Shown here: piece after piece, positions 1-8,216 of the stretch
Layout: each line of letters opens with the position of its first letter
Numbering within the stretch: position 1 is the first letter of the stretch
Assembly: GCA_035534495.1 (NCBI GenBank)
Contig: DATLRW010000089.1
Coordinates: 1-23,433 of the forward strand
DNA: 23,433 bases
Reading direction: 5' to 3'
Origin: JAKASX01 sp035534495
Lineage (GTDB): Bacteria; Acidobacteriota; Terriglobia; Acidiferrales; UBA7541
Translations under genes and position numbers: made by a program
The notes under the pieces: model-generated
The model's database searches: none
Told to the model about the DNA's origin: nothing
Seen by the model: the letters and a program-made list of their open reading frames with translations, nothing else

Positions 1-1391
1 CCGGCGTCCACCGGGATCACCTGCCGCTGCATGACCTCGCTGACGGGAATTCGCCAGCGCTTATCGGTCTTCACGGCTTCGTGCCATCGCTGATTCCCGG
101 AGGCCGATGCTTCTCCCGAAACCGCGTATGCCACCGCCGCCCCAATCAAGGCGGGAATGATGTAGGAATGCCCGCCAGCCGCCTCGGCGACGAACACGAC
201 GGCGGTTAGTGGCGTTTTGTATCCAGCGGCGAGAAACGCTGCCATGCCCACCGCGGCGTAGAGATCGACCGCGGGGCTCTGTCCGATCACGTGCGCAAAT
301 GCGGCGCCGAAGCTTCCTCCGGTCAGGAAAAGAGGCACGAACATCGCGCTCACCCCGCCCACTCCCAGCGAAAAGAGCGTTGCGGCCAGTTTCAGAATGC
401 CGAAAAGCGTCAGCTCCATCGCGCCATGTCCGGCCACGAGGATCTCAGGCACCGCTTCGTAGTTGGGTCCAATCGGCACCAGATTGCCCTTGTACATCGC
501 GAGAAATGCCCAGCCGCACAGGCCGGTGAGGATTCCCCCGACCGCCATCTTCACCCAGTGCGGAATGCGAAGCCGCATCGAGAAGTCTCTCGCGCGGCGG
601 TAGGTGATATCGAAAACCATCGCAATCAGCCCGCAAATCACTCCCAGCAGCGCCGCCCATAGCAAATCCCTTCCCGAAAAAGTAGCGCTTCCAGAGAAAT
701 TAAAATACGGCTGAGTGCCCAGAAAGGAAGCCAGCGTGGCGTAGGAGACGACCGAGGCGATCAGCGAGGGAAGCAAGGCTTCGTGCGCCAAATCGTTCTT
801 ATAGGGCATTTCGAGAGCGAAGAAGATGCCTGTCAACGGAGCGCGAAACACCGCCGCCATGCCTGCCGCCGCGCCGCTGATCAGCATGATTCGGCGATCG
901 CTCGGTTCCATGCGAAGGCGCTTCATTCGCGTCCAGAGCCAGGAGCCGAGCGCGCCGCCGGCATAGACGCTCGGGCCTTCCAAAGCCGCGCTCCCACCGA
1001 ATCCCACAGTCGCGATGGCCGCGGCCAGCTTTGGCGCGAACGGCCACATGCGAATATCGCCCTGATACTCGTGATAGGAACGGATGATTTCCTCGGTGGA
1101 ATGTTCGTTTGGATCGGGAGTCAGATATTGCATCAGCAGGCCCGCGATAATGAATCCCACAGCCAGTCCCGGAATCATCGCCAACGGATGACGAATATAG
1201 AAGCCCAGGAATTTCGGCCAGATCCATTTCAGAATGATTTCGGCGATCAGCGTAATGACGAGTCCCGTCGATACCCCGATGATCGGGGCCACGATCAGCC
1301 ACTTGTGCAGATCGCGCGAATAGGTTGCCGATAGATCCTGATGGATGAGCGAAGTGTATTTCCGCAGCCGTGGATGGTCGAATATCTTCAC
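1..1391 (-). CDS. ClC-family chloride channel/transporter with C-terminal CBS domain (partial)
   Basis: Membrane protein of the ClC chloride channel / Cl-H+ antiporter family, cut by the left edge after about 463 residues. Visible family motifs are GGSAALEGPSVYAGG (residues about 132-146, keeping the gating glutamate E138 of the GxEGP loop), AGMAAVFRAPLTGIFFALE (about 176-194), and PLTAVVFVAEAAGG near the end of the membrane domain. The last residues (VSEVMQRQVIPVDA) look like the start of a CBS regulatory domain. The inner proton glutamate of antiporters (E203 in E. coli ClC) aligns with Met195, so channel-like behaviour is possible. I chose the GTG at 1391 because it lies 8 bases after the MarR stop and no upstream start is convincing; the ribosome site is weak. 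It is probably co-transcribed with the MarR gene upstream. Confidence 0.88.
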   Translation of the reverse strand, partial: MKIFDHPRLRKYTSLIHQDLSATYSRDLHKWLIVAPIIGVSTGLVITLIAEIILKWIWPKFLGFYIRHPLAMIPGLAVGFIIAGLLMQYLTPDPNEHSTEEIIRSYHEYQGDIRMWPFAPKLAAAIATVGFGGSAALEGPSVYAGGALGSWLWTRMKRLRMEPSDRRIMLISGAAAGMAAVFRAPLTGIFFALEMPYKNDLAHEALLPSLIASVVSYATLASFLGTQPYFNFSGSATFSGRDLLWAALLGVICGLIAMVFDITYRRARDFSMRLRIPHWVKMAVGGILTGLCGWAFLAMYKGNLVPIGPNYEAVPEILVAGHGAMELTLFGILKLAATLFSLGVGGVSAMFVPLFLTGGSFGAAFAHVIGQSPAVDLYAAVGMAAFLAAGYKTPLTAVVFVAEAAGGHSYIIPALIGAAVAYAVSGEASASGNQRWHEAVKTDKRWRIPVSEVMQRQVIPVDA

Positions 1392-1399
1392 CGGACGCC

Positions 1400-1876
1400 C
1401 TATCGGGAAAGCCGATTGATGGGCCGCCTGCCCCGGGCTTGCGTCTCGAGGCCGTTTTCCGTCCGCCGAGACGGGGAAAATAAGCCGCTCAGTAGCCGAA
1501 ATCTGGCGAGTTCACGGCGGTGCAACGCCGACAACTTATTGAGAATGTTCCGGCCCCGGGCCGTCAACTGCACGCGTACCAAACGACGATCGCTGGCAAC
1601 CAATTCCTTGCTTACCAAACCGGCCTGCTGCGCGCGGTCCACGAGGCCGACGACGGCGTTATGACGCTCCTGGAGAAATTCGGAGAGTTCGGAAATGGTC
1701 GCCCAGCCGCGGCCGGTGTGGCCCGCGACGCCCAGCAGGAGTTGGTGTTGCTGCGGCGTCAGCCCGGCCTGGCGCGCCGCCTTCTCGCTGAAGCGGAGAA
1801 AGCGCCGGAGCTGGTAGCGGAATCGGGCCAGCTCCCGAATCGTCGCTGAGGATACGGCGTGTGATGTTTGACTCAC
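1400..1876 (-). CDS. MarR-family transcriptional regulator
   Basis: Winged helix-turn-helix DNA-binding protein of 158 residues, the usual MarR length. The core is at about residues 59-113: ATISELSEFLQERHNAVVGL forms the HTH, and SDRRLVRVQLTARG (about 95-108) is the conserved wing with the D-R-R signature. Helices on either side would make the dimer interface. The start is a GTG at 1876; no strong ribosome site is visible. Its stop lies 8 bases before the ClC start, so the two genes look like one operon in which the regulator may control the chloride transporter as well as itself. A palindrome lies over its putative -10 element (see 1895-1912). The ligand is unknown. Confidence 0.88.
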   Translation of the reverse strand: MSQTSHAVSSATIRELARFRYQLRRFLRFSEKAARQAGLTPQQHQLLLGVAGHTGRGWATISELSEFLQERHNAVVGLVDRAQQAGLVSKELVASDRRLVRVQLTARGRNILNKLSALHRRELARFRLLSGLFSPSRRTENGLETQARGRRPINRLSR

Positions 1877-1894
1877 GAGCGCGACCCATCGGGA

Positions 1895-1912
1895 ATTATA
1901 TCACGATGTGAT
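1895..1912 (-). promoter_or_regulatory. Putative MarR promoter -10 box and overlapping palindromic operator
   Basis: Reading the minus strand, a perfect TATAAT occupies 1900-1895, about 20 bases before the GTG start. It overlaps the inverted repeat ATCAC-GAT-GTGAT at 1900-1912. No good -35 box is seen at the expected distance. MarR proteins often repress themselves by binding such palindromes over the -10 region, so autoregulation is inferred. A looser GTGA-n8-TCAC repeat lies at the start of the gene (1861-1876). Confidence 0.5.
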
Positions 1913-1944
1913 GTATTTCCCCGCCGCTCGGAGGGGCTGGCTCG

Positions 1945-2394
1945 CTAGAGCGTCTTTTCCGAATCGAGCAGGATGGTCACCGGCCCTTCGTTGGCCAGGT
2001 CCACGGTCATTTGCGCCTGAAACACGCCGGTTTCGACGCGAACCCCGCATGCGCGCAGTTCCTCGACAAACGCTTCGTAGAGCCGGATGGCGGCTTCGGG
2101 CGGGGCGGCGCGGTCGAAACCGGGGCGGCGGCCGCGCCGCACGTCCCCGTAGAGCGTGAACTGCGAAACCACCAGCGCCGCGCCGCCCGTCTCGATGAGC
2201 GAGCGATTCATTTTCCCTTGGAGATCCTCGAAGATGCGTAGATGCGCGATCTTTTCGGCGAGGTAGCGGGCCGATTCCGGCGTGTCCTCGCGTCCGACGC
2301 CAACGAGCACGACCAGCCCGCCGGCGATTTCTCCCTGAACGCTGCCGGCGATCGTCACGCGGCCGCGGCTGACGCGCTGGACTACCGCTCTCAT
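1945..2394 (-). CDS. dtd: D-aminoacyl-tRNA deacylase
   Basis: Cytosolic proofreading enzyme that hydrolyses D-aminoacyl-tRNAs and mischarged glycyl-tRNA(Ala). The 149 residues match the usual 145-150. It starts with MRAVVQRVSRGRVTI, has the catalytic-site SQFTLYGD stretch (residues 77-84), and carries the NEGPVTILLD motif (about 135-144) that corresponds to the family's NxGPxT signature. The ATG at 2394 overlaps the mutM stop as ATGA, which suggests translational coupling. A longer in-frame ORF extends upstream inside mutM, but the family N-terminus places the start here. It is a housekeeping gene with no odd features. Confidence 0.96.
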   Translation of the reverse strand: MRAVVQRVSRGRVTIAGSVQGEIAGGLVVLVGVGREDTPESARYLAEKIAHLRIFEDLQGKMNRSLIETGGAALVVSQFTLYGDVRRGRRPGFDRAAPPEAAIRLYEAFVEELRACGVRVETGVFQAQMTVDLANEGPVTILLDSEKTL

Positions 2395-3281
2395 CGCCTC
2401 CCCGTTCCACGCGGGTTTCCGGCGCCGGCCCCCGGGCGGCCCGAGCGGCCGGTCGCGGAAGCCGGCTGGCACCGCGGGCAAAAATAGGAGCTGCGGCCGG
2501 CGACGATCGCGCGTTCGATCTTCCGGCCGCAGCGTGAACAGGGAAGGCCGAGGCGGCGGTAGACGCAAAGCCATTTCTGATTCGTGCCGCGCCGGCCGCG
2601 GGCATCGACGTAATTGGCGATCGATGTGCCCCGCCGCCGGATCGCGTCGCGCAGCACGACCCCGGTCGCGCGCCACAGCCGGTCGAGCTCTTCGGTGGTC
2701 AACTCCGAGCCGAGTCGCGCCGGATGCAGGCATGCGCGCCAGAGGCTCTCGTCCGTGTAGATGTTTCCCATGCCCCGCAATACGCGCTGATCGAGCAGCA
2801 ACGCCTTCACGCGCGCCCGGCGCGAGCCCAGTCGCGCGCGAAATTCTTCCCCCGTCACTTCGAGCGGATCGGCCCCCAGCGGAGCGATCACCGCTTCCAT
2901 CTCCTCGGGCGAAGCGATTCGTATATGGCCGAAGCGGCGAATATCGACGTAGCGGAGCTCGCTGCCATCGTCGAGCGAAACCCGGACGTGGGTATGCGGC
3001 CGGACGGGATCGACCGGATGGTGAACCACCAGTTGCCCGGTCATGCCGAGATGGATCAACAGCCAGAGGCGCTCCGGCTCAGAGACTTTGCGATCCAAGG
3101 CCACCAGAAGCAGTTTGCCTTGGCGGCGAATTTCCCCGATCCGGCTGCCCGGCAGGAGGGTTTTGATGTGTTCGGGGTGGCGAATGAAATCGGTTTTGCC
3201 AAACCGCACACCCGTCACACGCCGGCCGACCAGCCGCCGCAACCCGCGCGCCACCGTTTCGACTTCCGCCAGTTCGGGCAT
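2391..3281 (-). CDS. mutM: Formamidopyrimidine-DNA glycosylase
   Basis: Base-excision repair enzyme that removes 8-oxoguanine and ring-opened purines, then cleaves the abasic site. Catalytic Pro2 and Glu3 open the protein (MPELAEVET). Lys56 (RRQGKLLL), the YVDIRRFGHI strand and the helix-two-turn-helix with GMGNIYTDESLW (about 170-181) are all present. A C-terminal zinc finger has cysteines at 248, 251, 268 and 271. The widely seen MPELPEVET has Ala in place of the second Pro. About 25 Gly/Arg-rich residues follow the zinc finger, longer than in E. coli Fpg. The gene overlaps dtd by four bases. The ribosome site is weak (GAGCGGG) before the ATG at 3281. Confidence 0.96.
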   Translation of the reverse strand: MPELAEVETVARGLRRLVGRRVTGVRFGKTDFIRHPEHIKTLLPGSRIGEIRRQGKLLLVALDRKVSEPERLWLLIHLGMTGQLVVHHPVDPVRPHTHVRVSLDDGSELRYVDIRRFGHIRIASPEEMEAVIAPLGADPLEVTGEEFRARLGSRRARVKALLLDQRVLRGMGNIYTDESLWRACLHPARLGSELTTEELDRLWRATGVVLRDAIRRRGTSIANYVDARGRRGTNQKWLCVYRRLGLPCSRCGRKIERAIVAGRSSYFCPRCQPASATGRSGRPGAGAGNPRGTGRR

Positions 3282-3423
3282 TTTTCCCGCTCGAAAGCTA
3301 CCATATTTTTCGTCCGACCACGGCTTTCATCCCGCCGCCATCCCATCTTCTCTCCCCCAGGCGTACACCCCGGGTGCCGCCATTGGACCGCTGATGGATA
3401 GCGCCCGGGGCGAATGGCCGGAA

Positions 3424-3579
3424 TCAGGCGTCGGAAAGCGATTCGTCGAAGCGCGCCGGCTCGGTGGTTTCGCTCTTCTCGAGTATTGCCCCGCAATCGA
3501 GACATTCGCGAAATTCAGCGTCCCGGTCGCGCGCGATCAGCAGGGTACGGCGGTGGGGGCATGGAGCGGGTTCGGGCAT
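3424..3579 (-). CDS. Small cysteine-containing protein, possible zinc ribbon
   Basis: A 51-residue ORF with a strong ribosome site (CAGGAG, then 5 bases, then ATG at 3579). It begins MPEPAPCPHRRTLLIARD and contains RECLDCGAIL. Cys7, His9, Cys26 and Cys29 could bind one zinc, as in short zinc ribbons. The C-terminal third is acidic. It lies upstream of mutM on the same strand with a 142-base gap. I do not recognise a named family. The good ribosome site and paired metal ligands argue that it is real. Confidence 0.62.
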   Translation of the reverse strand: MPEPAPCPHRRTLLIARDRDAEFRECLDCGAILEKSETTEPARFDESLSDA

Positions 3580-3672
3580 CGCAACTCCTGGGAAAAGTAT
3601 ACCGCCGCGCGGATTTTGCGCTGAGTCCGGAGTCCCCAGTATCGACCCGGATGCCGGGAATCGTGGATCGAG

Positions 3673-3701
3673 TTGACAAATCTCGCGGTACCGGGTATCG
3701 G
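3673..3701 (+). promoter_or_regulatory. Putative sigma70 promoter for the AI-2E-family transporter
   Basis: A perfect TTGACA at 3673-3678 is followed after 17 bases by TATCGG at 3696-3701, a weak -10 that keeps TAT. It lies just upstream of the ATG at 3712, so the leader would be very short (about 4-6 bases). The TTG of the -35 box could also be read as an in-frame start, but that would bury the promoter. Confidence 0.4.
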
Positions 3702-3711
3702 GAAAGTAACC

Positions 3712-4785
3712 ATGCCCGACTCCACTTCAGCCAAAAGGGTGACCACGGCCCTCTTTTACGGGCTCCTGGCGCTGCTGGCCTGGTTAACCTTCCTGGTTTT
3801 CCAGCCGTTCCTGACGCCGTTGATCTGGGCATCCGTCTTGGTGATTTTGTTCTTTCCCTGGCACCGGCGGCTCGAGCGCCGGTTAGGCAGAACGCTGTCG
3901 GCAACGTTGAGCACGATCGTGGTGACGGCCATCCTGATCGTGCCGGCATTAATGGTATTGATCGCGTTCGTGCATCAGGCGATCGCCCTGCTCGAAAGTC
4001 TCGAACTGGGGACGTTCCTGAGCCAGTCGGTCTGGCTGAACCGCGTCTGGATGTGGATGGCGCACCGCCTACCGAGCAATGAGGCGGTGGATTTGCCCAC
4101 CGTCGTCCGGGTGGGAGCCCAACGCGTTACGGCCTTCCTGGCCGGCCAATTGGGCGGGATCGTGCGAAATGTCCTCGTTTTTCTGTTCGATCTGGTTCTG
4201 ACAGTCATTACCATGTTCTATTTCTTCCGCGACGCCGCCCCGATCATGCGCTGGCTGCGGCGCTCGCTACCCTTCCCGGAAGAGCAGCGGGAGGCGATGA
4301 TCGCCCAAGCCCACGATCTGGTATTCCTGACGGTGGCATCGAGTCTGGCCGCGGCCGGGCTGACGGGGCTCGTCGGCGCGCTGGCGTTTTGGCTCGTTGG
4401 AATCCACCAAATTGTGCTTTGGGGAGTGGTGATGGCCCTTTTCGCGCTGCTCCCGGTCCTGGGCGCTTGGATGGTCTGGCTGCCCGCGGCAGGATGGCTG
4501 GTCGCCGAAGGACAGCCGGTTCGCGCAATCATTCTGCTGGCGCTCTGCGGCGGAGCGCTGTTGATCATCGACAACGTGATTCGGCCGCTGTTGATCAGCG
4601 AACGTTCGGAGCTCAATGGCCTCTGGGTATTGGTGGGAGTGCTGGGCGGGGTCGCCGTATTTGGCATGATTGGTTTGGTGCTGGGTCCTGTGATTGTGGC
4701 TTTCGCCGCGAGTTTCCTGAAGTCCTACACGCTCCCGATGCCTGCGCCGGTCTCGCCGCAAGGCCCGAACCCGGCCGACCCCTAG
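3712..4785 (+). CDS. AI-2E family transporter (PerM/YdiK type)
   Basis: Inner-membrane protein of 357 residues belonging to the AI-2E transporter family (PF01594, formerly UPF0118). Members export the quorum signal AI-2 or other small solutes, and some act as Na+/H+ antiporters, so the substrate here is open. Hydrophobic segments run along the whole length. The diagnostic C-terminal part reads IIDNVIRPLLISERSELNGL, followed by a GMIGLVLGPVIVAF segment. I chose the ATG at 3712 (MPDSTSAKRVTTAL), preceded by GGGAAAG, over an in-frame TTG 39 bases upstream. It appears to be a single-gene unit, with about 217 non-coding bases before the next gene. Confidence 0.9.
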   Translation: MPDSTSAKRVTTALFYGLLALLAWLTFLVFQPFLTPLIWASVLVILFFPWHRRLERRLGRTLSATLSTIVVTAILIVPALMVLIAFVHQAIALLESLELGTFLSQSVWLNRVWMWMAHRLPSNEAVDLPTVVRVGAQRVTAFLAGQLGGIVRNVLVFLFDLVLTVITMFYFFRDAAPIMRWLRRSLPFPEEQREAMIAQAHDLVFLTVASSLAAAGLTGLVGALAFWLVGIHQIVLWGVVMALFALLPVLGAWMVWLPAAGWLVAEGQPVRAIILLALCGGALLIIDNVIRPLLISERSELNGLWVLVGVLGGVAVFGMIGLVLGPVIVAFAASFLKSYTLPMPAPVSPQGPNPADP

Positions 4786-5002
4786 TAAGGAACTCGCGCC
4801 ATCCCGGACCCGCAGCACCCATCGCCTTTTGCTCCGGTAGGGAAACTGGGGGAAGATGGTTTTTCTCAGGGCCGGAGTCCGGAACGGGAACCAGTCGCGT
4901 TCTCGAGGGCGAATGAGCTGATTCCAGGAGGAAAGGAGCCCATTCCTTCTGGGCGGGCCGGGGAACCTGTCCGGCGCGCGGTGATCCGCCTCCTTCATCT
5001 CC

Positions 5003-6577
5003 ATGGCAACAACGACTTTCGAATCGCCAATCGAAGAATCGGGTGTGGGGCGTTGGCTGATCGCCATCGCGGTGATGGCCAGCGCCATGATGGAACTGAT
5101 GGACACATCGGCTGTGAATGTGAGCCTGCCATACATCGCCGGCAACCTTTCGGCCTCCACCACCGAGGCCACCTGGGTTCTCACTTCCTACCTGATTTCC
5201 AACGCGGTCGTGCTGCCGCTGGCGGGCTGGCTGGCGAATTACTTCGGACGGAAACGGCTGCTGATGGTTGCTGTCGGCGGCTTCACGATATCGAGTATGT
5301 TGTGCGGGGTGGCGACCTCGCTGCCAATGCTGATCGTTTTCCGCGTCTTGCAGGGGGCTACCGGCGGCTCCTTGCAGCCCGTCTCACGCGCGATCCTGCT
5401 AGAAACATTCCCGCGGGAGGAACGGGGCCACGCTATGGCGTTCTGGGGCGTGGGGATCGTTGTGGCGCCGATTCTGGCGCCCCTGCTGGGCGGCTGGCTC
5501 ACGACGGATTATTCCTGGCGCTGGGTTTTCTTCATCAACCTGCCGATATCGATCGTCGGACTGATTCTGCTCCAAATGTTCGTTCACGACCCTCCCTACA
5601 TCCGCCGGGGAACGCTGCGCATGGATTACTGGGGACTCGGGATGCTGGTCACCGGAATGGCCTCGCTTCAGGTGATGCTGGACAAAGGGCAGGAGGACGA
5701 CTGGTTCAGCTCGCACTTTATCGTGATCCTCGCGATTATCGCGGCCATCTGCCTCGCGACCTTCGTCATCTGGGAGTTGCGGTCGAAAAACCCCCTCGTC
5801 CACTTTCGTTTGCTCAAATTCCGGACGTTCGCCGTGGGCGCCACGCTTTCGGCAGTTCTCGGATTCGTTCTCTTCGGAAGCATCGTCCTCATCCCGCTGT
5901 ACATGCAGGAGCTCCTCGATTTCCCCGCGATCACGGCGGGTTTCTGGAACTCGCCCCGAGGCATCGCCACCTTGATTCTCATGCCCGTAGCTGGATTTCT
6001 GATTGGCCGCCGCTGGGACATGCGCGCCATGATGTTCACGGGCCTCTTGGTTTCGGCCGCGGGAATTTTTTGGTTTTCTTTCCTCAACCTGAATGCCAGT
6101 CCGTGGAGCTTCTTCTGGCCTCAGATTTTGATGGGAGCCGGGCTTTCGTTCGTTTTCCCTCCCCTGGCGACGATCACCGTGGATCCAATTCCGAGCGAAG
6201 AGATGGGCTACGCCACCAGCATCACCAGCCTGATGCGCAATATCGGCGCAAGTGTTGGAATTTCATTTGTCGCCACCGAACTGGCCCGCAACCGGCAAAA
6301 GCATCAGACGCGCCTGGTGGCTCACCTGACGGCGGCCAATCCGGCGATGACCGGCTTCCTGGCCGGCCTGAAGGCCGATCTATTGTATCGGGGGGCCAGC
6401 TCGGTCCAGGCGGGCCGGCAGGCCCTGGCCATGCTGTATCAGCTCACCCTGCGACAGGCGGCCGTGCTCAGTTACCTCGACGCGTTTCGCCTGCTCGGGA
6501 TCTTTCTCCTTGTCGTCGCCCCGCTTCCCTGGCTGATGCATCGGGCGGGCCACAAGACGGGCGGCCGGGCCCGCTGA
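5003..6577 (+). CDS. DHA2-family MFS drug exporter (EmrB/QacA type)
   Basis: Major facilitator superfamily proton-driven exporter of 524 residues with about 14 predicted membrane helices, the length and topology of the DHA2 (EmrB/QacA) group. Motifs seen are MDTSAVNVSLPYIAGNLSAS in helix 1, LTSYLISNAVVLPLAGWLAN with FGRKR (the motif A loop, residues about 61-85), and SWRWVFFINLPIS (motif typical of DHA2). EmrB partners need an EmrA-like periplasmic adaptor, and none is encoded next to it. The ATG at 5003 lacks a clear ribosome site. It is separate from the transporter upstream. Confidence 0.93.
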   Translation: MATTTFESPIEESGVGRWLIAIAVMASAMMELMDTSAVNVSLPYIAGNLSASTTEATWVLTSYLISNAVVLPLAGWLANYFGRKRLLMVAVGGFTISSMLCGVATSLPMLIVFRVLQGATGGSLQPVSRAILLETFPREERGHAMAFWGVGIVVAPILAPLLGGWLTTDYSWRWVFFINLPISIVGLILLQMFVHDPPYIRRGTLRMDYWGLGMLVTGMASLQVMLDKGQEDDWFSSHFIVILAIIAAICLATFVIWELRSKNPLVHFRLLKFRTFAVGATLSAVLGFVLFGSIVLIPLYMQELLDFPAITAGFWNSPRGIATLILMPVAGFLIGRRWDMRAMMFTGLLVSAAGIFWFSFLNLNASPWSFFWPQILMGAGLSFVFPPLATITVDPIPSEEMGYATSITSLMRNIGASVGISFVATELARNRQKHQTRLVAHLTAANPAMTGFLAGLKADLLYRGASSVQAGRQALAMLYQLTLRQAAVLSYLDAFRLLGIFLLVVAPLPWLMHRAGHKTGGRAR

Positions 6578-6610
6578 CGGCTGGACGGAACGGAAAAATT
6601 TGCTGCGGCC

Positions 6611-6640
6611 TTCGCCTAGCCGGTCGTTGCCTGCTATAGT
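6611..6640 (+). promoter_or_regulatory. Putative promoter for the nucleotide-sugar dehydrogenase
   Basis: TATAGT at 6635-6640 is a good -10 box. The best -35 is a weak TTCGCC at 6611-6616 with an 18-base spacer. The same TATAGT -10 is found before the epimerase at 9155. Confidence 0.42.
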
Positions 6641-6712
6641 TTTTATTTCAGCCATATCTTCCGGGCCGGGAGGCCATCCCGGTCCGAATACGCGTACCGA
6701 GAGTCCATAGCG

Positions 6713-8062
6713 ATGAACACGCCTGAATATTTTTCCGGACAGGAACGAAGAATTGGCATCATCGGCTGCGGCTACGTCGGCCTGCCCCTGGCCTTGCGCT
6801 TTGCCGAAGTCGGCCAGCGGGTCACCGGTTTCGATACCGATCCGTCCAAAGTGAGCAAGCTGAATGCCGGCGAGTCCTACATCCGGCACATCGCGGCCGC
6901 TGAAATCCAGCGATTCCGCCAAGCCGGCCGCTTCGAGGCTACCGACGATTTTTCGCGCCTGGCCGAGATGGACGCCATTCTGATCTGCGTTCCCACGCCG
7001 CTCGACGAGCGGCGTCAGCCCGATCTCAGCTATGTGGTCGAAACCGCGCGGGCCATCGGCAAAACGCTTCGCGCGGGGCAACTGGTCGTTCTGGAAAGCA
7101 CCACCTACCCCGGCACCACGGACGAGCTGGTGTTGCCGATTCTCGCCGAGGAGAGCGGGCTGCGCTGCCCGATCGTCGCGAAGGACTCGGAAGAAGGCGT
7201 TTCGACCGATTTCTACCTGGCGTTTTCCCCCGAGCGCGAAGACCCGGGCAACAAGGATTACGCGTTGCGCGCGATTCCGAAGGTGGTTGGCGGCATCAAT
7301 CCGCCCAGCCGGCGCGCCGCCGAGGCGCTCTACGCCGGGGCGGTGGGCCGCGTCGTTCCGGTCAGCTCGACCCGGACGGCGGAGATGGTCAAACTGCTCG
7401 AAAACATCTTCCGCGGCGTGAATATCGCGATGGTGAACGAGTTGAAGATGCTCGCCCTGCGAATGAACGTGGACATCTGGGAAGTGATCGATACCGCCTC
7501 GACCAAGCCGTTCGGGTTTATGCCGTTCTGGCCCGGGCCCGGGCTGGGCGGCCACTGCATCCCGATCGACCCGTTCTATCTTTCGTGGAAGGCGCACGAG
7601 TACGATTTCTCCACGCGGTTCATCGAGCTGGCCGGGGAAATCAACATCGCTATGCCGTACCACGTGGTCGAGGCCGTGGCCGGAGCGCTGAACGAGCGCC
7701 GCAAATGCCTGAAGGATTCGCGCGTGCTCGTGTTGGGCGTGGCGTACAAGAAAGACGTGGACGATCTGCGCGAATCGCCTTCGCTCAAGATCATCGAGCT
7801 GCTGCAGGCCGGCAGCGCCCGGGTCGAATACAACGACCCCCATTTCCCCGCGCTTCACAAAATGCGCCACTACGATTACTCCCACATGCGCTCGGCCGAC
7901 ATCGCGCCCGAGCATCTGGCCGGCTACGATTGCGTGCTGATCGCGACCGATCATTCCAGCTACGATTATCAGGCGATCGTGGATGCCGCCCCGCTGGTCG
8001 TCGACACCCGCAACGCCACGCGCCAGGTGACGCGCCATCGCGAGAAGATCGTTCGCTGCTAG
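6713..8062 (+). CDS. UDP-N-acetylhexosamine/UDP-glucose 6-dehydrogenase family enzyme (WbpA/WbpO/TviB-like)
   Basis: NAD-dependent enzyme that oxidises the C6 alcohol of a UDP-sugar to a carboxylate in two steps, in the cytoplasm. All 449 residues fit the UDP-GlcNAc/UDP-GalNAc dehydrogenase branch. The Rossmann motif is GIIGCGYVGLPLA (residues 15-27). FSPERE is at 171-176, EMVKLLEN with Lys227 is in the central helix, and catalytic Cys282 lies in GPGLGGHCIPIDPFYLSW. A C-terminal UDP-binding domain begins near VLGVAYKKDVDDLRESPS. With the WbpP-like epimerase at 9155 the likely product is UDP-GalNAcA, although UDP-GlcNAcA is equally possible from the sequence alone. It is probably used for capsule or O-antigen-type glycans. 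Confidence 0.93.
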   Translation: MNTPEYFSGQERRIGIIGCGYVGLPLALRFAEVGQRVTGFDTDPSKVSKLNAGESYIRHIAAAEIQRFRQAGRFEATDDFSRLAEMDAILICVPTPLDERRQPDLSYVVETARAIGKTLRAGQLVVLESTTYPGTTDELVLPILAEESGLRCPIVAKDSEEGVSTDFYLAFSPEREDPGNKDYALRAIPKVVGGINPPSRRAAEALYAGAVGRVVPVSSTRTAEMVKLLENIFRGVNIAMVNELKMLALRMNVDIWEVIDTASTKPFGFMPFWPGPGLGGHCIPIDPFYLSWKAHEYDFSTRFIELAGEINIAMPYHVVEAVAGALNERRKCLKDSRVLVLGVAYKKDVDDLRESPSLKIIELLQAGSARVEYNDPHFPALHKMRHYDYSHMRSADIAPEHLAGYDCVLIATDHSSYDYQAIVDAAPLVVDTRNATRQVTRHREKIVRC

Positions 8063-8131
8063 GCGCGGCGCCCCGCCCGCCGGTAAATTCAGCAAGCCCA
8101 TGGACTGCAGGGGTCTTCTCTGTTATCCCTT

Positions 8132-8166
8132 GGAAATCAGAGTATTTCCGGGAGTCATGCCCGGAA
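8132..8166. terminator. Overlapping hairpins between convergent genes
   Basis: GGAAAT (8132-8137) pairs with ATTTCC (8144-8149), and TTCCGGG (8146-8152) pairs with CCCGGAA (8160-8166). The two stems share 8146-8149 and so exclude each other. There is no good T run, so a terminator role between the convergent dehydrogenase and DUF3108 genes is only plausible. Confidence 0.35.
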
Positions 8167-8216
8167 GATCATTTACTTTGCTTGGGGAAAAATCCGATGG
8201 TTGCGCAAATCGGGGC

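Noticed and set aside
1901..2605. 234-residue Arg/Ala-rich ORF on the minus strand.
   Set aside because: It is antisense-free but out of frame with dtd, and its Arg-rich low-complexity content is typical of shadow frames in GC-rich DNA.
2391..2733. N-terminal extension of dtd to 262 residues.
   Set aside because: The extension lies inside mutM in another frame and is Arg/Pro-rich. The family N-terminus MRAVVQRV starts at 2394.
4786..5002. Possible gene or RNA between the two transporters.
   Set aside because: I see only short AAGGA/TCCTT repeats and no ORF with a ribosome site. It is treated as plain intergenic sequence.
6380..8101. 573-residue minus-strand ORF opposite the dehydrogenase.
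   Set aside because: It is an antisense shadow of a clear UDP-sugar dehydrogenase, made open by GC-rich codon bias. No family motifs are present.
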